Source of the DNA: Roseovarius sp.
Lineage (GTDB): Bacteria > Pseudomonadota > Alphaproteobacteria > Rhodobacterales > Rhodobacteraceae
Assembly: GCA_029212365.1 (NCBI GenBank)
Contig: JARGOC010000015.1
Coordinates: forward strand, 1 to 64,000
Direction of reading: 5' to 3'
Length of the DNA stretch: 64,000 nt
Notes under the pieces: model-generated
Databases searched by the model: none
What the model was told of the DNA's origin: nothing
Seen by the model: the letters and a program-made list of their open reading frames with translations, nothing else
In this document: in pieces, positions 26,973 to 35,970 of the stretch
Layout: each line of letters begins with the position of its first letter
Numbering within the stretch: position 1 is the stretch's first letter
Translations under genes and position numbers: made by a program

Positions 26973-28258
26973 TGACACGGGCCCCAGCGACTGCGCTTGT
27001 TCGGCTTTACAGCGTGTTGGCCAATATGGCGGCCCCGTTTGCAGCGCGGCGCGCCATCGCCAAGCTGCGCCAGCAAGGCGTTGATCCCAAAAGATTTCCT
27101 GAGAAAAAAGGCCATGCCAGCAAGCCACGCCCTGCCGGTAAAGTGGTGTGGTTTCACGCAGCCTCAGTGGGTGAGAGCCTGTCGGTGCTGCGCCTGATCG
27201 GCCATCTGGGCACCCTTCATCCACACCTCAGTTTTTTGATCACATCCGGCACGGCGACTTCTGCGGAAATCCTGTCACGGCGCCTGCCTGCCCGCACCAC
27301 CCACCAGTTTGCACCGCTGGATGCACGCGGATATCTGCGCCGGTTTCTGGATCATTGGCAGCCCAACGCCGCCGTGTTTGTCGAAAGCGAGCTGTGGCCT
27401 CAGATGATCCGTGAAACGGCTGGTCGCGCTATTCCGATGGCTCTGCTCAATGCCCGCATTTCAGAGCGTTCCGCACGCAACTGGACGCGCGCCGCACGCA
27501 CCTCACGCCATATTATCAGCCATTTTGATCTGATCCATTGTCAGGATGCCAAAACCGCCGCCCTTCTGGCGACGCTTGGGCGTGGTGATGCCAAAGCAGG
27601 TCAAAACCTCAAATCTTTGTCCGGTGCCTTGCCCTATGATGCAAAAGAACACGCACACATGAAAACTGTGCTGCAAGGCAGGCCTGTTTGGCTCGCCAGT
27701 TCCACCCATCCGGGCGAGGATGAGATCATGCTGCGCGCCCACAAATCCCTGTTGGCCAGCTTTCCCGGCCTGTTGTTGATCCTCGTGCCGCGCCATCCTG
27801 AACGTGCCGATCACATCGAAGTGATGATCGCTGAACATGGTCTCAGCGGCACGCGCCGGTCGCGTGGCGGGCGTGTGGATGGCACAACTCAGGTCTATCT
27901 GGCTGACACTCTGGGTGAGACAGGTCTGTGGTATGCGCTGTGCCCGCTGACGTGTTTGTGCGGCTCGTTCACGCCTGTGGGCGGGCACAACCCTTACGAG
28001 CCGGCCCATGCTGGATCAGGCGTGTTGCACGGGGTCCATTTTGCCAATTTTGCCCAGAGCTATGCCGATATGGATGCCGCTGGTGGCGCGCGTCAGGTGC
28101 TTGATGCCACCGATCTGGCTGAGACTCTGACGGTTTTTCTGAACACTCCTGCCGAGCTGCGCCAATTGGGCCAGAGCGCGCGTGGTTTTGCCCAAGGACA
28201 AGCCGATGCGCTGGACGAAATTGCACAAGACCTTTCCAAGGCTCTGTCACTGGGGTAG
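26972..28258 (+). CDS. waaA: 3-deoxy-D-manno-octulosonic acid transferase
   Basis: WaaA/KdtA (428 aa) adds Kdo to lipid A at the inner membrane. The sequence shows VVWFHAASVGES with the glycine-rich N-terminal nucleotide-sugar-side loop, LNARISERSARNW, LVPRHPER and the C-terminal GGHNPYEPA, the CMP-Kdo-binding signature of GT30. A hydrophobic N-terminal segment is weak, so anchoring is probably by amphipathic helices. Its ATG overlaps the moaA stop (TGATG), an unusual partner. The next gene is a core-type glycosyltransferase. Confidence 0.93.
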   Translation: MTRAPATALVRLYSVLANMAAPFAARRAIAKLRQQGVDPKRFPEKKGHASKPRPAGKVVWFHAASVGESLSVLRLIGHLGTLHPHLSFLITSGTATSAEILSRRLPARTTHQFAPLDARGYLRRFLDHWQPNAAVFVESELWPQMIRETAGRAIPMALLNARISERSARNWTRAARTSRHIISHFDLIHCQDAKTAALLATLGRGDAKAGQNLKSLSGALPYDAKEHAHMKTVLQGRPVWLASSTHPGEDEIMLRAHKSLLASFPGLLLILVPRHPERADHIEVMIAEHGLSGTRRSRGGRVDGTTQVYLADTLGETGLWYALCPLTCLCGSFTPVGGHNPYEPAHAGSGVLHGVHFANFAQSYADMDAAGGARQVLDATDLAETLTVFLNTPAELRQLGQSARGFAQGQADALDEIAQDLSKALSLG

Positions 28259-28297
28259 TCAGATTTGCATCCCTAAGACACCCGCGCAAAGGCCCCG

Positions 28298-29341
28298 ATG
28301 CCCCATCTGATAGTCACCAATTTCAACCGGAATTTCACTGGTGTTTCAGCCACGACCGCCGGGGTTGTGCGCCAGCAAATGCAGATGTTTGATATGGTAT
28401 TGGTAGGCCAGGCCTTGCCCGGCTGCCCCGATCCCGTTCCCCTGACCGAGGCCCGCCGCCTCAGCCGTGTGGCGCCGAAGGGCAGGCCATTCACCATCTG
28501 GCATGTGCGCCGCAACACCGAAATGCGTGCCGCCATATGGGCGCGTGATGTGCTGCGATTGCCCATCAAAATTGTGTTCACCTCTGCCGCCCAACGTCGT
28601 CATTCGGCCTTTCCGCGCTGGTTGATCAGCCGTATGGATGCGGTGATCGCCACAACCCAAGCGGCGGCTGATTTTGTGCCCCATGTCCGGGCCGTGGTCC
28701 CGCATGGTGTGGATACTGATCTCTTCAGGCCTGCACAAAACCGCGCCTCTGCCTGGGACGCCACAGGCTATCCCGGCGTATCGGGCATTGCCACCATTGG
28801 GCGCATCCGGCCCGAAAAAGGCACCGACCGCTTTGTGGCGGCTATGCTGGAATTTCTGCCAGCCCATCCTGATGTTACAGCACTGGTCATTGGGCGCGCA
28901 GCCGGCTCAGATCAGACATTTCTATCCGGCCTCAAAACCCAAATCGCCGATGCAGGTCTCACGGATCGCATCCTCTTTCCCGGTGAAATCCCGGCCCCTG
29001 AGCTGCCTGCTCTGATGCGCTCGCTCAGCGCTGTGGTGCAATTGCCCCGCTACGAGGGCTACGGTATGGCCCCCCTCGAAGGCATGGCCAGCGGTGTGCC
29101 CTTCGTGGCCAATGATGCAGGCTATTACCGCAGTTTTTCAGGCCAAGGCACATGTGGCACAATCATACCCAACGATGGTCCCAAAGCCACCGCAATGGCC
29201 TTGTCTGATATCCTGAGCACCCCGGCACGCCTTGATCAAATGGCCGAGGCGGCCCGCGCATCAGCCGAAATGCACTATTCCGTCACAGCCGAAGCTGCGG
29301 GCATCAACGCCGTTTATGAACAGATGTGGGCCGATACCTGA
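28298..29341 (+). CDS. GT4 glycosyltransferase, LPS-core type
   Basis: The 347-aa enzyme has a GT-B fold: an N-terminal acceptor domain and a C-terminal donor-binding domain with GRIRPEKGTDRFV and PRYEGYGMAPLEGMASGVP, the EX7E motif typical of GT4. It resembles LpcC-type mannosyltransferases of the lipopolysaccharide inner core in Rhizobiales, an inference supported by its position directly downstream of waaA. AAAGG precedes the ATG by five bases. Confidence 0.8.
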   Translation: MPHLIVTNFNRNFTGVSATTAGVVRQQMQMFDMVLVGQALPGCPDPVPLTEARRLSRVAPKGRPFTIWHVRRNTEMRAAIWARDVLRLPIKIVFTSAAQRRHSAFPRWLISRMDAVIATTQAAADFVPHVRAVVPHGVDTDLFRPAQNRASAWDATGYPGVSGIATIGRIRPEKGTDRFVAAMLEFLPAHPDVTALVIGRAAGSDQTFLSGLKTQIADAGLTDRILFPGEIPAPELPALMRSLSAVVQLPRYEGYGMAPLEGMASGVPFVANDAGYYRSFSGQGTCGTIIPNDGPKATAMALSDILSTPARLDQMAEAARASAEMHYSVTAEAAGINAVYEQMWADT

Positions 29342-29381
29342 GCGCATTTCAACGGGCGCGAAACAACCCGTGAGGGGCCCA

Positions 29382-29403
29382 AGAAAATTCGCACGAATTT
29401 TCT
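29382..29403. repeat. 22-base near-perfect palindrome between convergent genes
   Basis: AGAAAATTCG and CGAATTTTCT are perfect 10-base arms separated by CA. The sequence lies between the ends of the GT4 gene and the M20 gene, after another hairpin (ACGGG/CCCGT, 29352-29371). It may act as a bidirectional terminator, though the A/T runs are inside the arms. It could also be a short dispersed intergenic repeat; I found no second copy here. Confidence 0.5.
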
Positions 29404-29421
29404 AAGCCAACGCCAGCAGAT

Positions 29422-30585
29422 TTATTGCACAGGCATCCGCTGCTCTACCACTTCGGCCCACCATGAACAGCCCGCGGGAATGATCTCATCATTAAAGTTG
29501 TATTCCGGGTGATGCACCGCGGCCGTATCGCCATTGCCGACAAGGATATAGGCACCGGGGCGCTCTTCCAGCATAAAGGCGAAATCTTCGCCCCCCATGA
29601 CCAACGGCGCGTCCTCACATGATCCAGCGACGTGGCGCGCCACATCGGCGGCAAAATCCGTCTGTGCGGCATGATTATCCATCACCGGATAACTGCGTTC
29701 ATAGTCCAGCCGGATTTGCCCGCCAAACCCCACAGAAACCGCCTCGCAATGGGCGCGCATGCGGGCTTCGGCCATGTCCTGCAACTCCACGCTCAATGTG
29801 CGCACAGTGCCCGACAGATGCACTTTTTGCGGAATGATGTTGAACGCTTTTGAGCTTGTCTCAACCGATGTCACCGACACCACGACCTGCTCCGTCGGGT
29901 CGGCATTGCGGCTGGCGATGGTCTGAAAGGCGCTGATCAACTGGCTGGCCATAACTACGGGGTCAATCGTTTCATGCGGCTTGGCGGCGTGACCGCCCTT
30001 GCCCTCAATCTCAATCTCAAACTTGTCTGAGGCAGCAAAAAACGGCCCTGGACGGATGGCAAAACTGCCCGCAGGTTGGCCCGGCCAATTGTGCATGCCA
30101 TACACTTCCTGAATGGCGAACCGCTCCATTAACCCGTCATCACACATCACCTTGGCCCCACCGCCGCCTTCTTCGGCGGGTTGGAAAATCACCACAACGG
30201 TGCCGTCAAAGTTACGGGTTTCCGCCAGATATTGAGTGGCCCCAAGCAGCATTGCGGTGTGCCCGTCATGGCCACAGGCATGCATCTGACCGGGGGTCTT
30301 TGAGGCATACTCCAGCCCCGTTGCCTCCTCAATTGGCAAGGCATCCATGTCCGCGCGCAATCCGATCACCTTGCCGGATGTGTCCGAGCGCCCACGGATG
30401 ACCCCCACCACTCCGGTGCGGCCCAGCCCGCTGACCACCTCGTCACAGCCAAACGCCTTCAGCTTTTTCTCGACCAGAGCCGAGGTGCGAAACGTGTCAA
30501 ACAACAGCTCGGGATTTTCATGCATATCCCGGCGCCATGCGGTGATGTCATCAAGCAATTCGGCAAATCGGTTTTTGACGGGCAT
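29422..30585 (-). CDS. M20 family amidohydrolase (hippurate hydrolase-like)
   Basis: The 387-aa metallo-amidohydrolase has the two-zinc active site of M20/M40 enzymes: MHACGHDGHTA, QPAEEGGGGA and the C-terminal MGGEDFAF, plus the dimerisation/lid domain (GKGGHAAKPHETIDPV). Such enzymes cleave N-acyl or aminoacyl bonds of amino acids (hippurate, indole-acetyl-amino acids, N-acetyl-L-amino acids). The substrate is unknown. It follows the DAO-type flavoprotein of the ABC locus and may release an amino acid taken up by it. Confidence 0.88.
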   Translation of the reverse strand: MPVKNRFAELLDDITAWRRDMHENPELLFDTFRTSALVEKKLKAFGCDEVVSGLGRTGVVGVIRGRSDTSGKVIGLRADMDALPIEEATGLEYASKTPGQMHACGHDGHTAMLLGATQYLAETRNFDGTVVVIFQPAEEGGGGAKVMCDDGLMERFAIQEVYGMHNWPGQPAGSFAIRPGPFFAASDKFEIEIEGKGGHAAKPHETIDPVVMASQLISAFQTIASRNADPTEQVVVSVTSVETSSKAFNIIPQKVHLSGTVRTLSVELQDMAEARMRAHCEAVSVGFGGQIRLDYERSYPVMDNHAAQTDFAADVARHVAGSCEDAPLVMGGEDFAFMLEERPGAYILVGNGDTAAVHHPEYNFNDEIIPAGCSWWAEVVEQRMPVQ

Positions 30586-30650
30586 CGGGCAATCCTTGCG
30601 GGTTTATTCCCGGCCCAACCTGACGCAATCGGTTCAGGGCGGCAAGCCCT

Positions 30651-30667
30651 GCCTGCATCCCGCAGGC
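30651..30667 (-). promoter_or_regulatory. Intercistronic hairpin after the DAO-type gene
   Basis: GCCTGC (30651-30656) and GCAGGC (30662-30667) flank a five-base loop immediately after the stop codon of the flavoprotein gene. A weaker stem (GGGC/GCCC) lies downstream on the transcript. There is no U-tract, so it more likely tunes mRNA stability or partly terminates before the M20 gene. Confidence 0.35.
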
Positions 30668-32023
30668 TTACATCCCCGGCCCCATCACCAGTTTTGATCC
30701 ATCGCCAAACCGGGCAAAGCGGAAACGGGTCATATCGTGACCCGCGTTTTGACCACACATCATGTCAGCCAGAATACGACCAAAGGCAGGGCCGATACCA
30801 AAGCCATGCCCGCTCATGCCAGTGCCCACCCAAAGTCCCGGCCTATCGGGCACCTTGTCAACAATGGGCACCACATCGGGCAGCACGTCGATCATGCCGG
30901 CCCAGCTGACCTGTGCACTGATCTTGCCCAACTGGGGAAACAGCTGCTGAAAATCGGCCAGCATCTTGGTCACGCTTTTGATATGTGGTGCGGGGTTTAG
31001 CACGCGGGTGGCCTCAAACGGCGAAGGCCCGTCCAGCGCCCAGCGCCGCCGCTGTCCCCAGGCATCAGGAAAGCCCTTGGGCGACGCAGGCCAATAAGCC
31101 CGCCCAAACGGGCTGCGCATCATCGGCCCAAAGAATTTGCCCATACCTCGCACGGCATCGGGCCCGATATAGACCTCATGAAACCCCTCAGGGGCCAATG
31201 TATAGCCACCATCCTGACGGCGCCGGAACGCCAATATGTGATCGGCTGCCCCGCCATTGTGGACATTTTCAACGGGCACAGTGGCCAGAACCGTGTTCTT
31301 GACCGAAAGCTGGGGGATTTTCACCCCATGGCGTCGCAACAACAGGGATGACCATGCCCCACCGGCCACCAACACCTGATCAGCGCTCAGGCGGCCTTGT
31401 TCGGTGATCACCCCGCGAATGTGCCCGGCCGATATATCCAGGCCCCGCACGGCGCAATTTTCGATCAGCACCGCCCCCTGGCGTAGGGCGGCGCGGGCCA
31501 AACGTGGTACAGCAATCCATGGCTCGGCCCGGAAATCTGACGGCGTGTGCAACGCGCCCAGATAGCTGCGCGAGGCGGTGGGCATCAGATCACCAGCCTC
31601 GGATCCGCTCAGAATGCGGCTGTCAACGCCGTGCAGCTTGGCCAGTGATACGAACTCTTCGAACTCGGCCATGTCTTTGGCACTCTGGCCCAGATATGTC
31701 AGGCCGGATTGCTGCAATCCCAGATCTTCACCGGTATCGCGTTGCAATTGCTGCCACAGGCGATTGGCCTCAACCATAATGGGCAGTTCCGCCGCATCCC
31801 GCCCGGTTTGACGCACCCAGCCCCAATTGCGCGAGGATTGCTCAGCCGCGATCCGGCCTTTTTCCAGCACCACCACCGATGTGCCGCGTTGCGCCAGATA
31901 ATACGCTGTCATCACGCCGATTATGCCGCCGCCAACGATGGCCACATCCGCGTGGTTGGGCAAAGCGGTGTTATGCTCTACTGGCGAGGCCTCAGTTATA
32001 GGGAATTCGGTCAATATCCGCAC
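30668..32023 (-). CDS. FAD-dependent amino-acid/opine oxidase-type flavoprotein
   Basis: The 451-aa protein has an N-terminal Rossmann motif (VAIVGGGIIGVMTAYYLA, quoted in part: VGGGIIG) and a C-terminal GMSGHGFGIGPAFG segment that closes the FAD site, as in D-amino-acid oxidase/glycine oxidase/sarcosine oxidase relatives. The likely reaction is oxidation of a C-N bond of an amino acid or opine. The start is a GTG (32023), overlapping the end of the double-ATPase gene, so it belongs to the transport operon. The substrate is unknown. Confidence 0.85.
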   Translation of the reverse strand: MRILTEFPITEASPVEHNTALPNHADVAIVGGGIIGVMTAYYLAQRGTSVVVLEKGRIAAEQSSRNWGWVRQTGRDAAELPIMVEANRLWQQLQRDTGEDLGLQQSGLTYLGQSAKDMAEFEEFVSLAKLHGVDSRILSGSEAGDLMPTASRSYLGALHTPSDFRAEPWIAVPRLARAALRQGAVLIENCAVRGLDISAGHIRGVITEQGRLSADQVLVAGGAWSSLLLRRHGVKIPQLSVKNTVLATVPVENVHNGGAADHILAFRRRQDGGYTLAPEGFHEVYIGPDAVRGMGKFFGPMMRSPFGRAYWPASPKGFPDAWGQRRRWALDGPSPFEATRVLNPAPHIKSVTKMLADFQQLFPQLGKISAQVSWAGMIDVLPDVVPIVDKVPDRPGLWVGTGMSGHGFGIGPAFGRILADMMCGQNAGHDMTRFRFARFGDGSKLVMGPGM

Positions 32024-33831
32024 TCACTTGTCAGCACAATGTGCCCCTCGTCCACCTCTTCGTACACGGATGGCGGCGCGACATACCCCACCGGATGAAT
32101 GGGCGACGGGATCGGTTTGAAGTTCAGATCGACCGCGCGCTTGCGCTGCTTTGGATCCGCAACCGGCACCGCCTTCAGCAGGGCCTTGGTGTAGGGGTGG
32201 CGCGGGTCTTCAAACACCGCCGCCCGCGGGCCACGTTCCACGATCCGGCCAAGATACATCACCGCCACATCGTGACTGACACGTTCCACCACCGCCATAT
32301 CATGGCTGATGAACAGGAACGACACGCCCAGATCAGCCTGCAATTCCAGCATCAGGTTCAGCACCTGTGCCTGTACCGAAACATCCAAAGCACTGACCGC
32401 CTCATCCGCGACAATCAGCTTGGGGTTCAGGGCCAGCGCGCGTGCGATGGCAACCCGTTGGCGTTGCCCACCTGACAATTCATGTGGATAGCGGCGCAGG
32501 AAGGATCGCGGCAATTCGACCCGCTCAAACAGCGTCGCTACGCGCTCATCCAAGTCAGACTTGGGCATTTTGGTGAAATTGCGCAGCGGTTCGCCCACTT
32601 GCGCCGCCAATGGCATCTGTGGGTTCAGGCTGGCGAAGGGATCCTGAAACACCATCTGCATATCCCTGCGCGCGCGGCGCAAATCTGCAGGCGACAGGGC
32701 CAGAATATTCGTCCCATCCAGATGCACCTGCCCGGACCACGGCTCGCTCAGCCGCAATATGGAGCGCCCTGCAGTGGATTTACCGCAGCCACTTTCCCCC
32801 ACCAATGACAGGGTGCGCCCCTTGTTGAGCGTGAACGAAATATCCTCAACCGCGTGCACATTGGCGATGGTCCGGCGAAACACCCCGCCCCTGAGTGCAA
32901 AACGCGTGGTCAGGTTTTGCACCTTGAGCAAAGGGGCATCACTGCCGGGGATTGGAGGGCTCGCCTTGGCATCATCCCCCACCAACCGCATCCGGGTGGG
33001 GAGGGTCGTGCCGCGCATCTCGCCCAGCTTGGGCACAGCCGCCAACAGAGCTTTGGTATACACATGTTGCGGCGCTTCAAATATCTGCGCCACCGGGCCT
33101 TCCTCTACCTTGTGACCCTGGGACATCACCACCACACGATCAGCCATTTGCGCAACCACTGCCATGTCATGTGTGATGAAAACCACAGCCGTGCCCATCT
33201 CGCGCTTCAACCGGTCAATCAACGCGAGAATTTCGGCCTGAATGGTCACATCCAGCGCCGTCGTCGGCTCGTCCGCGATCAGCAGACGCGGGCCACAGGC
33301 CAGGGCCATTGCGATCATCACGCGCTGGCGCATTCCGCCCGATAGCTCATGTGGGTATTGGCCCAACATTCGGGCGGCCTCAGGGATGCGCACCTCGTGC
33401 AGCAGCTCAAGCGCACGGGCTCGGGCCGCGCGTTTGCTCAGGCCCTTGTGCACCCGCATCCCTTCAGACAACTGGCGCCCAATGGTGAACACAGGATTCA
33501 ACGCCGTCATCGGTTCCTGAAAGATCATCCCGATCTCATTGCCGCGAATAGACCGCATCAGGGCCTGATCGGCTGTGGCCAGATCAACCTCGCCTTGTGC
33601 CCCGCGATCAAACAAAATCCGCCCATCGGTGATCTCACCGCCGCCAAACTCGACCAGTCGCATCAGCGACAGGGACGATACCGATTTCCCCGATCCAGAT
33701 TCGCCCACGATGCACAAAGTCTCGCCGGGGTTGATTGTGAATGAAACACCCTCAACCCCCGGCACGTCCCCGTCACGCGTGGCAAAATGCACTGCCAAAT
33801 TTTCTACGCGGGCAATCGGAGTGTCGAACAT
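32011..33831 (-). CDS. Peptide/opine ABC transporter, fused double ATPase
   Basis: The 606-aa protein is a DppD-DppF fusion with two complete nucleotide-binding domains. Domain 1 has GESGSGKSVSS (Walker A), LSGGMRQR and ADEPTTALD; domain 2 has GESGCGKSTAG, LSGGQRQR and ADEAVSALD. Both carry an oligopeptide C-terminal extension (RIVERGPRAAVFEDPRHPYTKALL). It energises uptake by the permeases encoded divergently from it. It overlaps the flavoprotein gene by 13 bases. No start problem: the ATG codes for MFDTPIARVENL. Confidence 0.93.
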   Translation of the reverse strand: MFDTPIARVENLAVHFATRDGDVPGVEGVSFTINPGETLCIVGESGSGKSVSSLSLMRLVEFGGGEITDGRILFDRGAQGEVDLATADQALMRSIRGNEIGMIFQEPMTALNPVFTIGRQLSEGMRVHKGLSKRAARARALELLHEVRIPEAARMLGQYPHELSGGMRQRVMIAMALACGPRLLIADEPTTALDVTIQAEILALIDRLKREMGTAVVFITHDMAVVAQMADRVVVMSQGHKVEEGPVAQIFEAPQHVYTKALLAAVPKLGEMRGTTLPTRMRLVGDDAKASPPIPGSDAPLLKVQNLTTRFALRGGVFRRTIANVHAVEDISFTLNKGRTLSLVGESGCGKSTAGRSILRLSEPWSGQVHLDGTNILALSPADLRRARRDMQMVFQDPFASLNPQMPLAAQVGEPLRNFTKMPKSDLDERVATLFERVELPRSFLRRYPHELSGGQRQRVAIARALALNPKLIVADEAVSALDVSVQAQVLNLMLELQADLGVSFLFISHDMAVVERVSHDVAVMYLGRIVERGPRAAVFEDPRHPYTKALLKAVPVADPKQRKRAVDLNFKPIPSPIHPVGYVAPPSVYEEVDEGHIVLTSECGY

Positions 33832-34124
33832 CTCAGGCCTAACCTCTAAAGGGCGTTGTGAAGCAGGCTTTTCAGGCCCGAAATCTCGCTTGTGAGTGCA
33901 TTTTCATTTAGGCACATTCCCCCACATTAGGCCATACAAACCCGCGCTGCCCTTGCCTTTTGAGGCTAAAAAGACTGTTATATCTCAAACATTGGCACTG
34001 CGATGCCGCAAGATCTGAGACGGTTTTTGTCCGGAATGCGGCTTGAAATCAGCCAAAGCGACAGCCATGAATTCCGAGCGAGCAAACTGTGCAAACGAGG
34101 TTCTGACACAACTGGGAGGGTAAT
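33832..34124. other. Divergent regulatory region of the ABC uptake locus
   Basis: This 293-base gap separates the double ATPase from the binding-protein gene. I see a strong RBS for the binding protein (GGGAGGG, 34115-34121), an AT-rich stretch with TTATAT near 33976 that could be a -10, and short inverted pieces (GCCT-TTTG-AGGC). No -35/-10 pair or operator is convincing, and no ORF of note is present. Confidence 0.4.
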
Positions 34125-35828
34125 ATGACATTGAAATTGAGCCTGTTGAGCGCGACAATTGCATGTGTATTAACTTCCATGGCCTGGGCCGAACGCGGCT
34201 CGGACGGGCAGGTCAAGATTATCTATTCGCAAGCCCCCTCCTTGCTAAATCCCTATCTGTCCGGCGGCATCAAAGACCAAGAGGCCGCAAGCCTGATACT
34301 GGAGCCACTGGCGCGCTACAATGAAACTGGCAAGATGGTGCCGTGGTTGGTTGATACCTTGCCCACGGTTGAAAACGGCGGCGTGTCTGGCGATCTGACC
34401 TCCATTACATGGCAGCTTTCCGAGGGGCTTGTTTGGTCCGATGGAAGCCCGCTCACCTCGGCGGATGTGAAGTTTACCTGGGAATATTGCACTGCCGAAG
34501 GGGGTGGCTGTGCGCAGATCGAAAAATACGGCGGCGTTCGGTCGGTGGATACGCCCGATGCCCGCACGGTTGTGGTCAATTTTGATGGGCCCAAGCCCTT
34601 TCCTTACACCGCCTTTGTTGGCGCGAAAGCCCCAATCATCCAAGCCGCACAATTTGCAGATTGCCTGGGGCCCAAAGCGCCCGAATGCACCGATGCCAAC
34701 TTTATGCCGATCGGAACAGGGCCTTTTATTGTGACGGATTTTCGCCCCAATGACGTGATTCAATATGAGGCAAATCCGTATTACCGCGATCCCGCCAAAC
34801 CGGCCTTTGCCAAGGTTCTGCTCAAAGGCGGCGGCAAAGCCGGTGATGCAGGCCGAGCGGTGCTGGAAACCGGTGAGTTTGATTATGCCTGGAATTTGCA
34901 ACTGGCCCCCGAGGTGATCGCCAGCATGGAAGCGGCCGGCCATGGAAAGACCGTCTCGGGCTTTGGGACATTGGTTGAACGCATCATGATCAACCTGTCC
35001 GATCCTTCTGCCGAATTGGGCGAAGAACGCTCCACACGCGCCCATCCCCACCCTATCTTGTCAGACAAGGCCGTGCGACAAGCGCTTTCCATGGCGATTG
35101 ACCGCGCATTGCTGGTGGACATCGGGTATGGCGCGGCGGGCCGGATGACCTGCAACGTTTTACCTGCCCCGCCGGAGTATGCGTCCTCAGCCAATGATGC
35201 CTGCATGACCCGCGATGTGGCCGGGGCCAATGCCCTGCTGGAGCAAGCCGGCTGGATCAAAGGCACCGATGGTATTCGTGCCAAAGATGGCTTGCGCCTG
35301 AGTTTGCTGTTTCAAAGCTCAACCAACCCCGTGCGCCAGGACTTTCAAGCGATCATCAAGCAATGGTGGAGCGAGATCGGGGTTGAAACCGAGCTGCGCA
35401 ATATCAGTGCAAATGTGTTTTTTGGGGGTGATCCCGGCAGCCCTGACACCTTCCAGAAGTTCTTTGCCGATGTCGAAATGTACGCCAACAAATTCGATGG
35501 CACCGACCCCGAAGCCTATATGGCACGATGGTCTTGTGCCCAGATTCCCACCCCCGAAAACCAATGGCAAGGCAGCAACATGCCGCGCTTTTGTTCTGAA
35601 GACTACGATGCGCTGGTGGCTGAAATGCAGCAAACCAGCGATTTGGTCAAACGGGTGGAACTGGCCAAAGCGATGAATGATATACTGATGCAGGAATATA
35701 TCATTCTGCCGCTGGTGGATCGTGGCCGGGTTTCGGCGCATGCAAATACTTTGGGCGGGGTGATCCTCAATACCTGGGACAGCGAGCTGTGGAACATCGC
35801 CGACTGGCACAGAACCAAAAGCAACTAA
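34125..35828 (+). CDS. Peptide-type ABC substrate-binding protein
   Basis: The 567-aa precursor has a Sec signal peptide (about 22 residues, cleavage near MAWAE) and is a family 5 (DppA/OppA-type) solute receptor. Typical segments are QAPSLLNPYLSGGI, EPLARYNETGKMVPWLVD, TWQLSEGLVWSDGSPLTSADVKFTWEY (parts quoted) and a Cys pair in the C-terminal half. Ligand cannot be read; the attached hydrolase and flavoprotein suggest an N-acylated or opine-like amino compound. GGGAGGG is five bases before the ATG. Confidence 0.92.
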   Translation: MTLKLSLLSATIACVLTSMAWAERGSDGQVKIIYSQAPSLLNPYLSGGIKDQEAASLILEPLARYNETGKMVPWLVDTLPTVENGGVSGDLTSITWQLSEGLVWSDGSPLTSADVKFTWEYCTAEGGGCAQIEKYGGVRSVDTPDARTVVVNFDGPKPFPYTAFVGAKAPIIQAAQFADCLGPKAPECTDANFMPIGTGPFIVTDFRPNDVIQYEANPYYRDPAKPAFAKVLLKGGGKAGDAGRAVLETGEFDYAWNLQLAPEVIASMEAAGHGKTVSGFGTLVERIMINLSDPSAELGEERSTRAHPHPILSDKAVRQALSMAIDRALLVDIGYGAAGRMTCNVLPAPPEYASSANDACMTRDVAGANALLEQAGWIKGTDGIRAKDGLRLSLLFQSSTNPVRQDFQAIIKQWWSEIGVETELRNISANVFFGGDPGSPDTFQKFFADVEMYANKFDGTDPEAYMARWSCAQIPTPENQWQGSNMPRFCSEDYDALVAEMQQTSDLVKRVELAKAMNDILMQEYIILPLVDRGRVSAHANTLGGVILNTWDSELWNIADWHRTKSN

Positions 35829-35839
35829 AGCCCATCAAG

Positions 35840-35869
35840 TGCGGCGCCAGATTGCCATGGCGCCCCGCA
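35840..35869 (+). promoter_or_regulatory. Hairpin between the binding protein and the permeases
   Basis: GGCGCCA (35843-35849) pairs with TGGCGCC (35858-35864), with TGC/GCA closing pairs outside a two-base bulge. It lies 12 bases after the binding-protein stop and has no U-tract. Such intercistronic stems often protect the 5' part of the transcript, giving more receptor than permease. This role is inferred. Confidence 0.5.
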
Positions 35870-35970
35870 TGACGCCCTGCCCGGCGCGGCTTGTGTTGGG
35901 CTTTGCCAAACTGGGCTGCGTAATCTAGTCTTGGGGCACGACACCCTCAGGCCCCAGAAAGCACGCAAGA

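Noticed and set aside
25956..27224. Long open frame on the minus strand opposite moaA and the start of waaA
   Set aside because: It is fully opposite two well-supported genes, has no RBS and no recognisable protein; it arises from high G+C codon structure.
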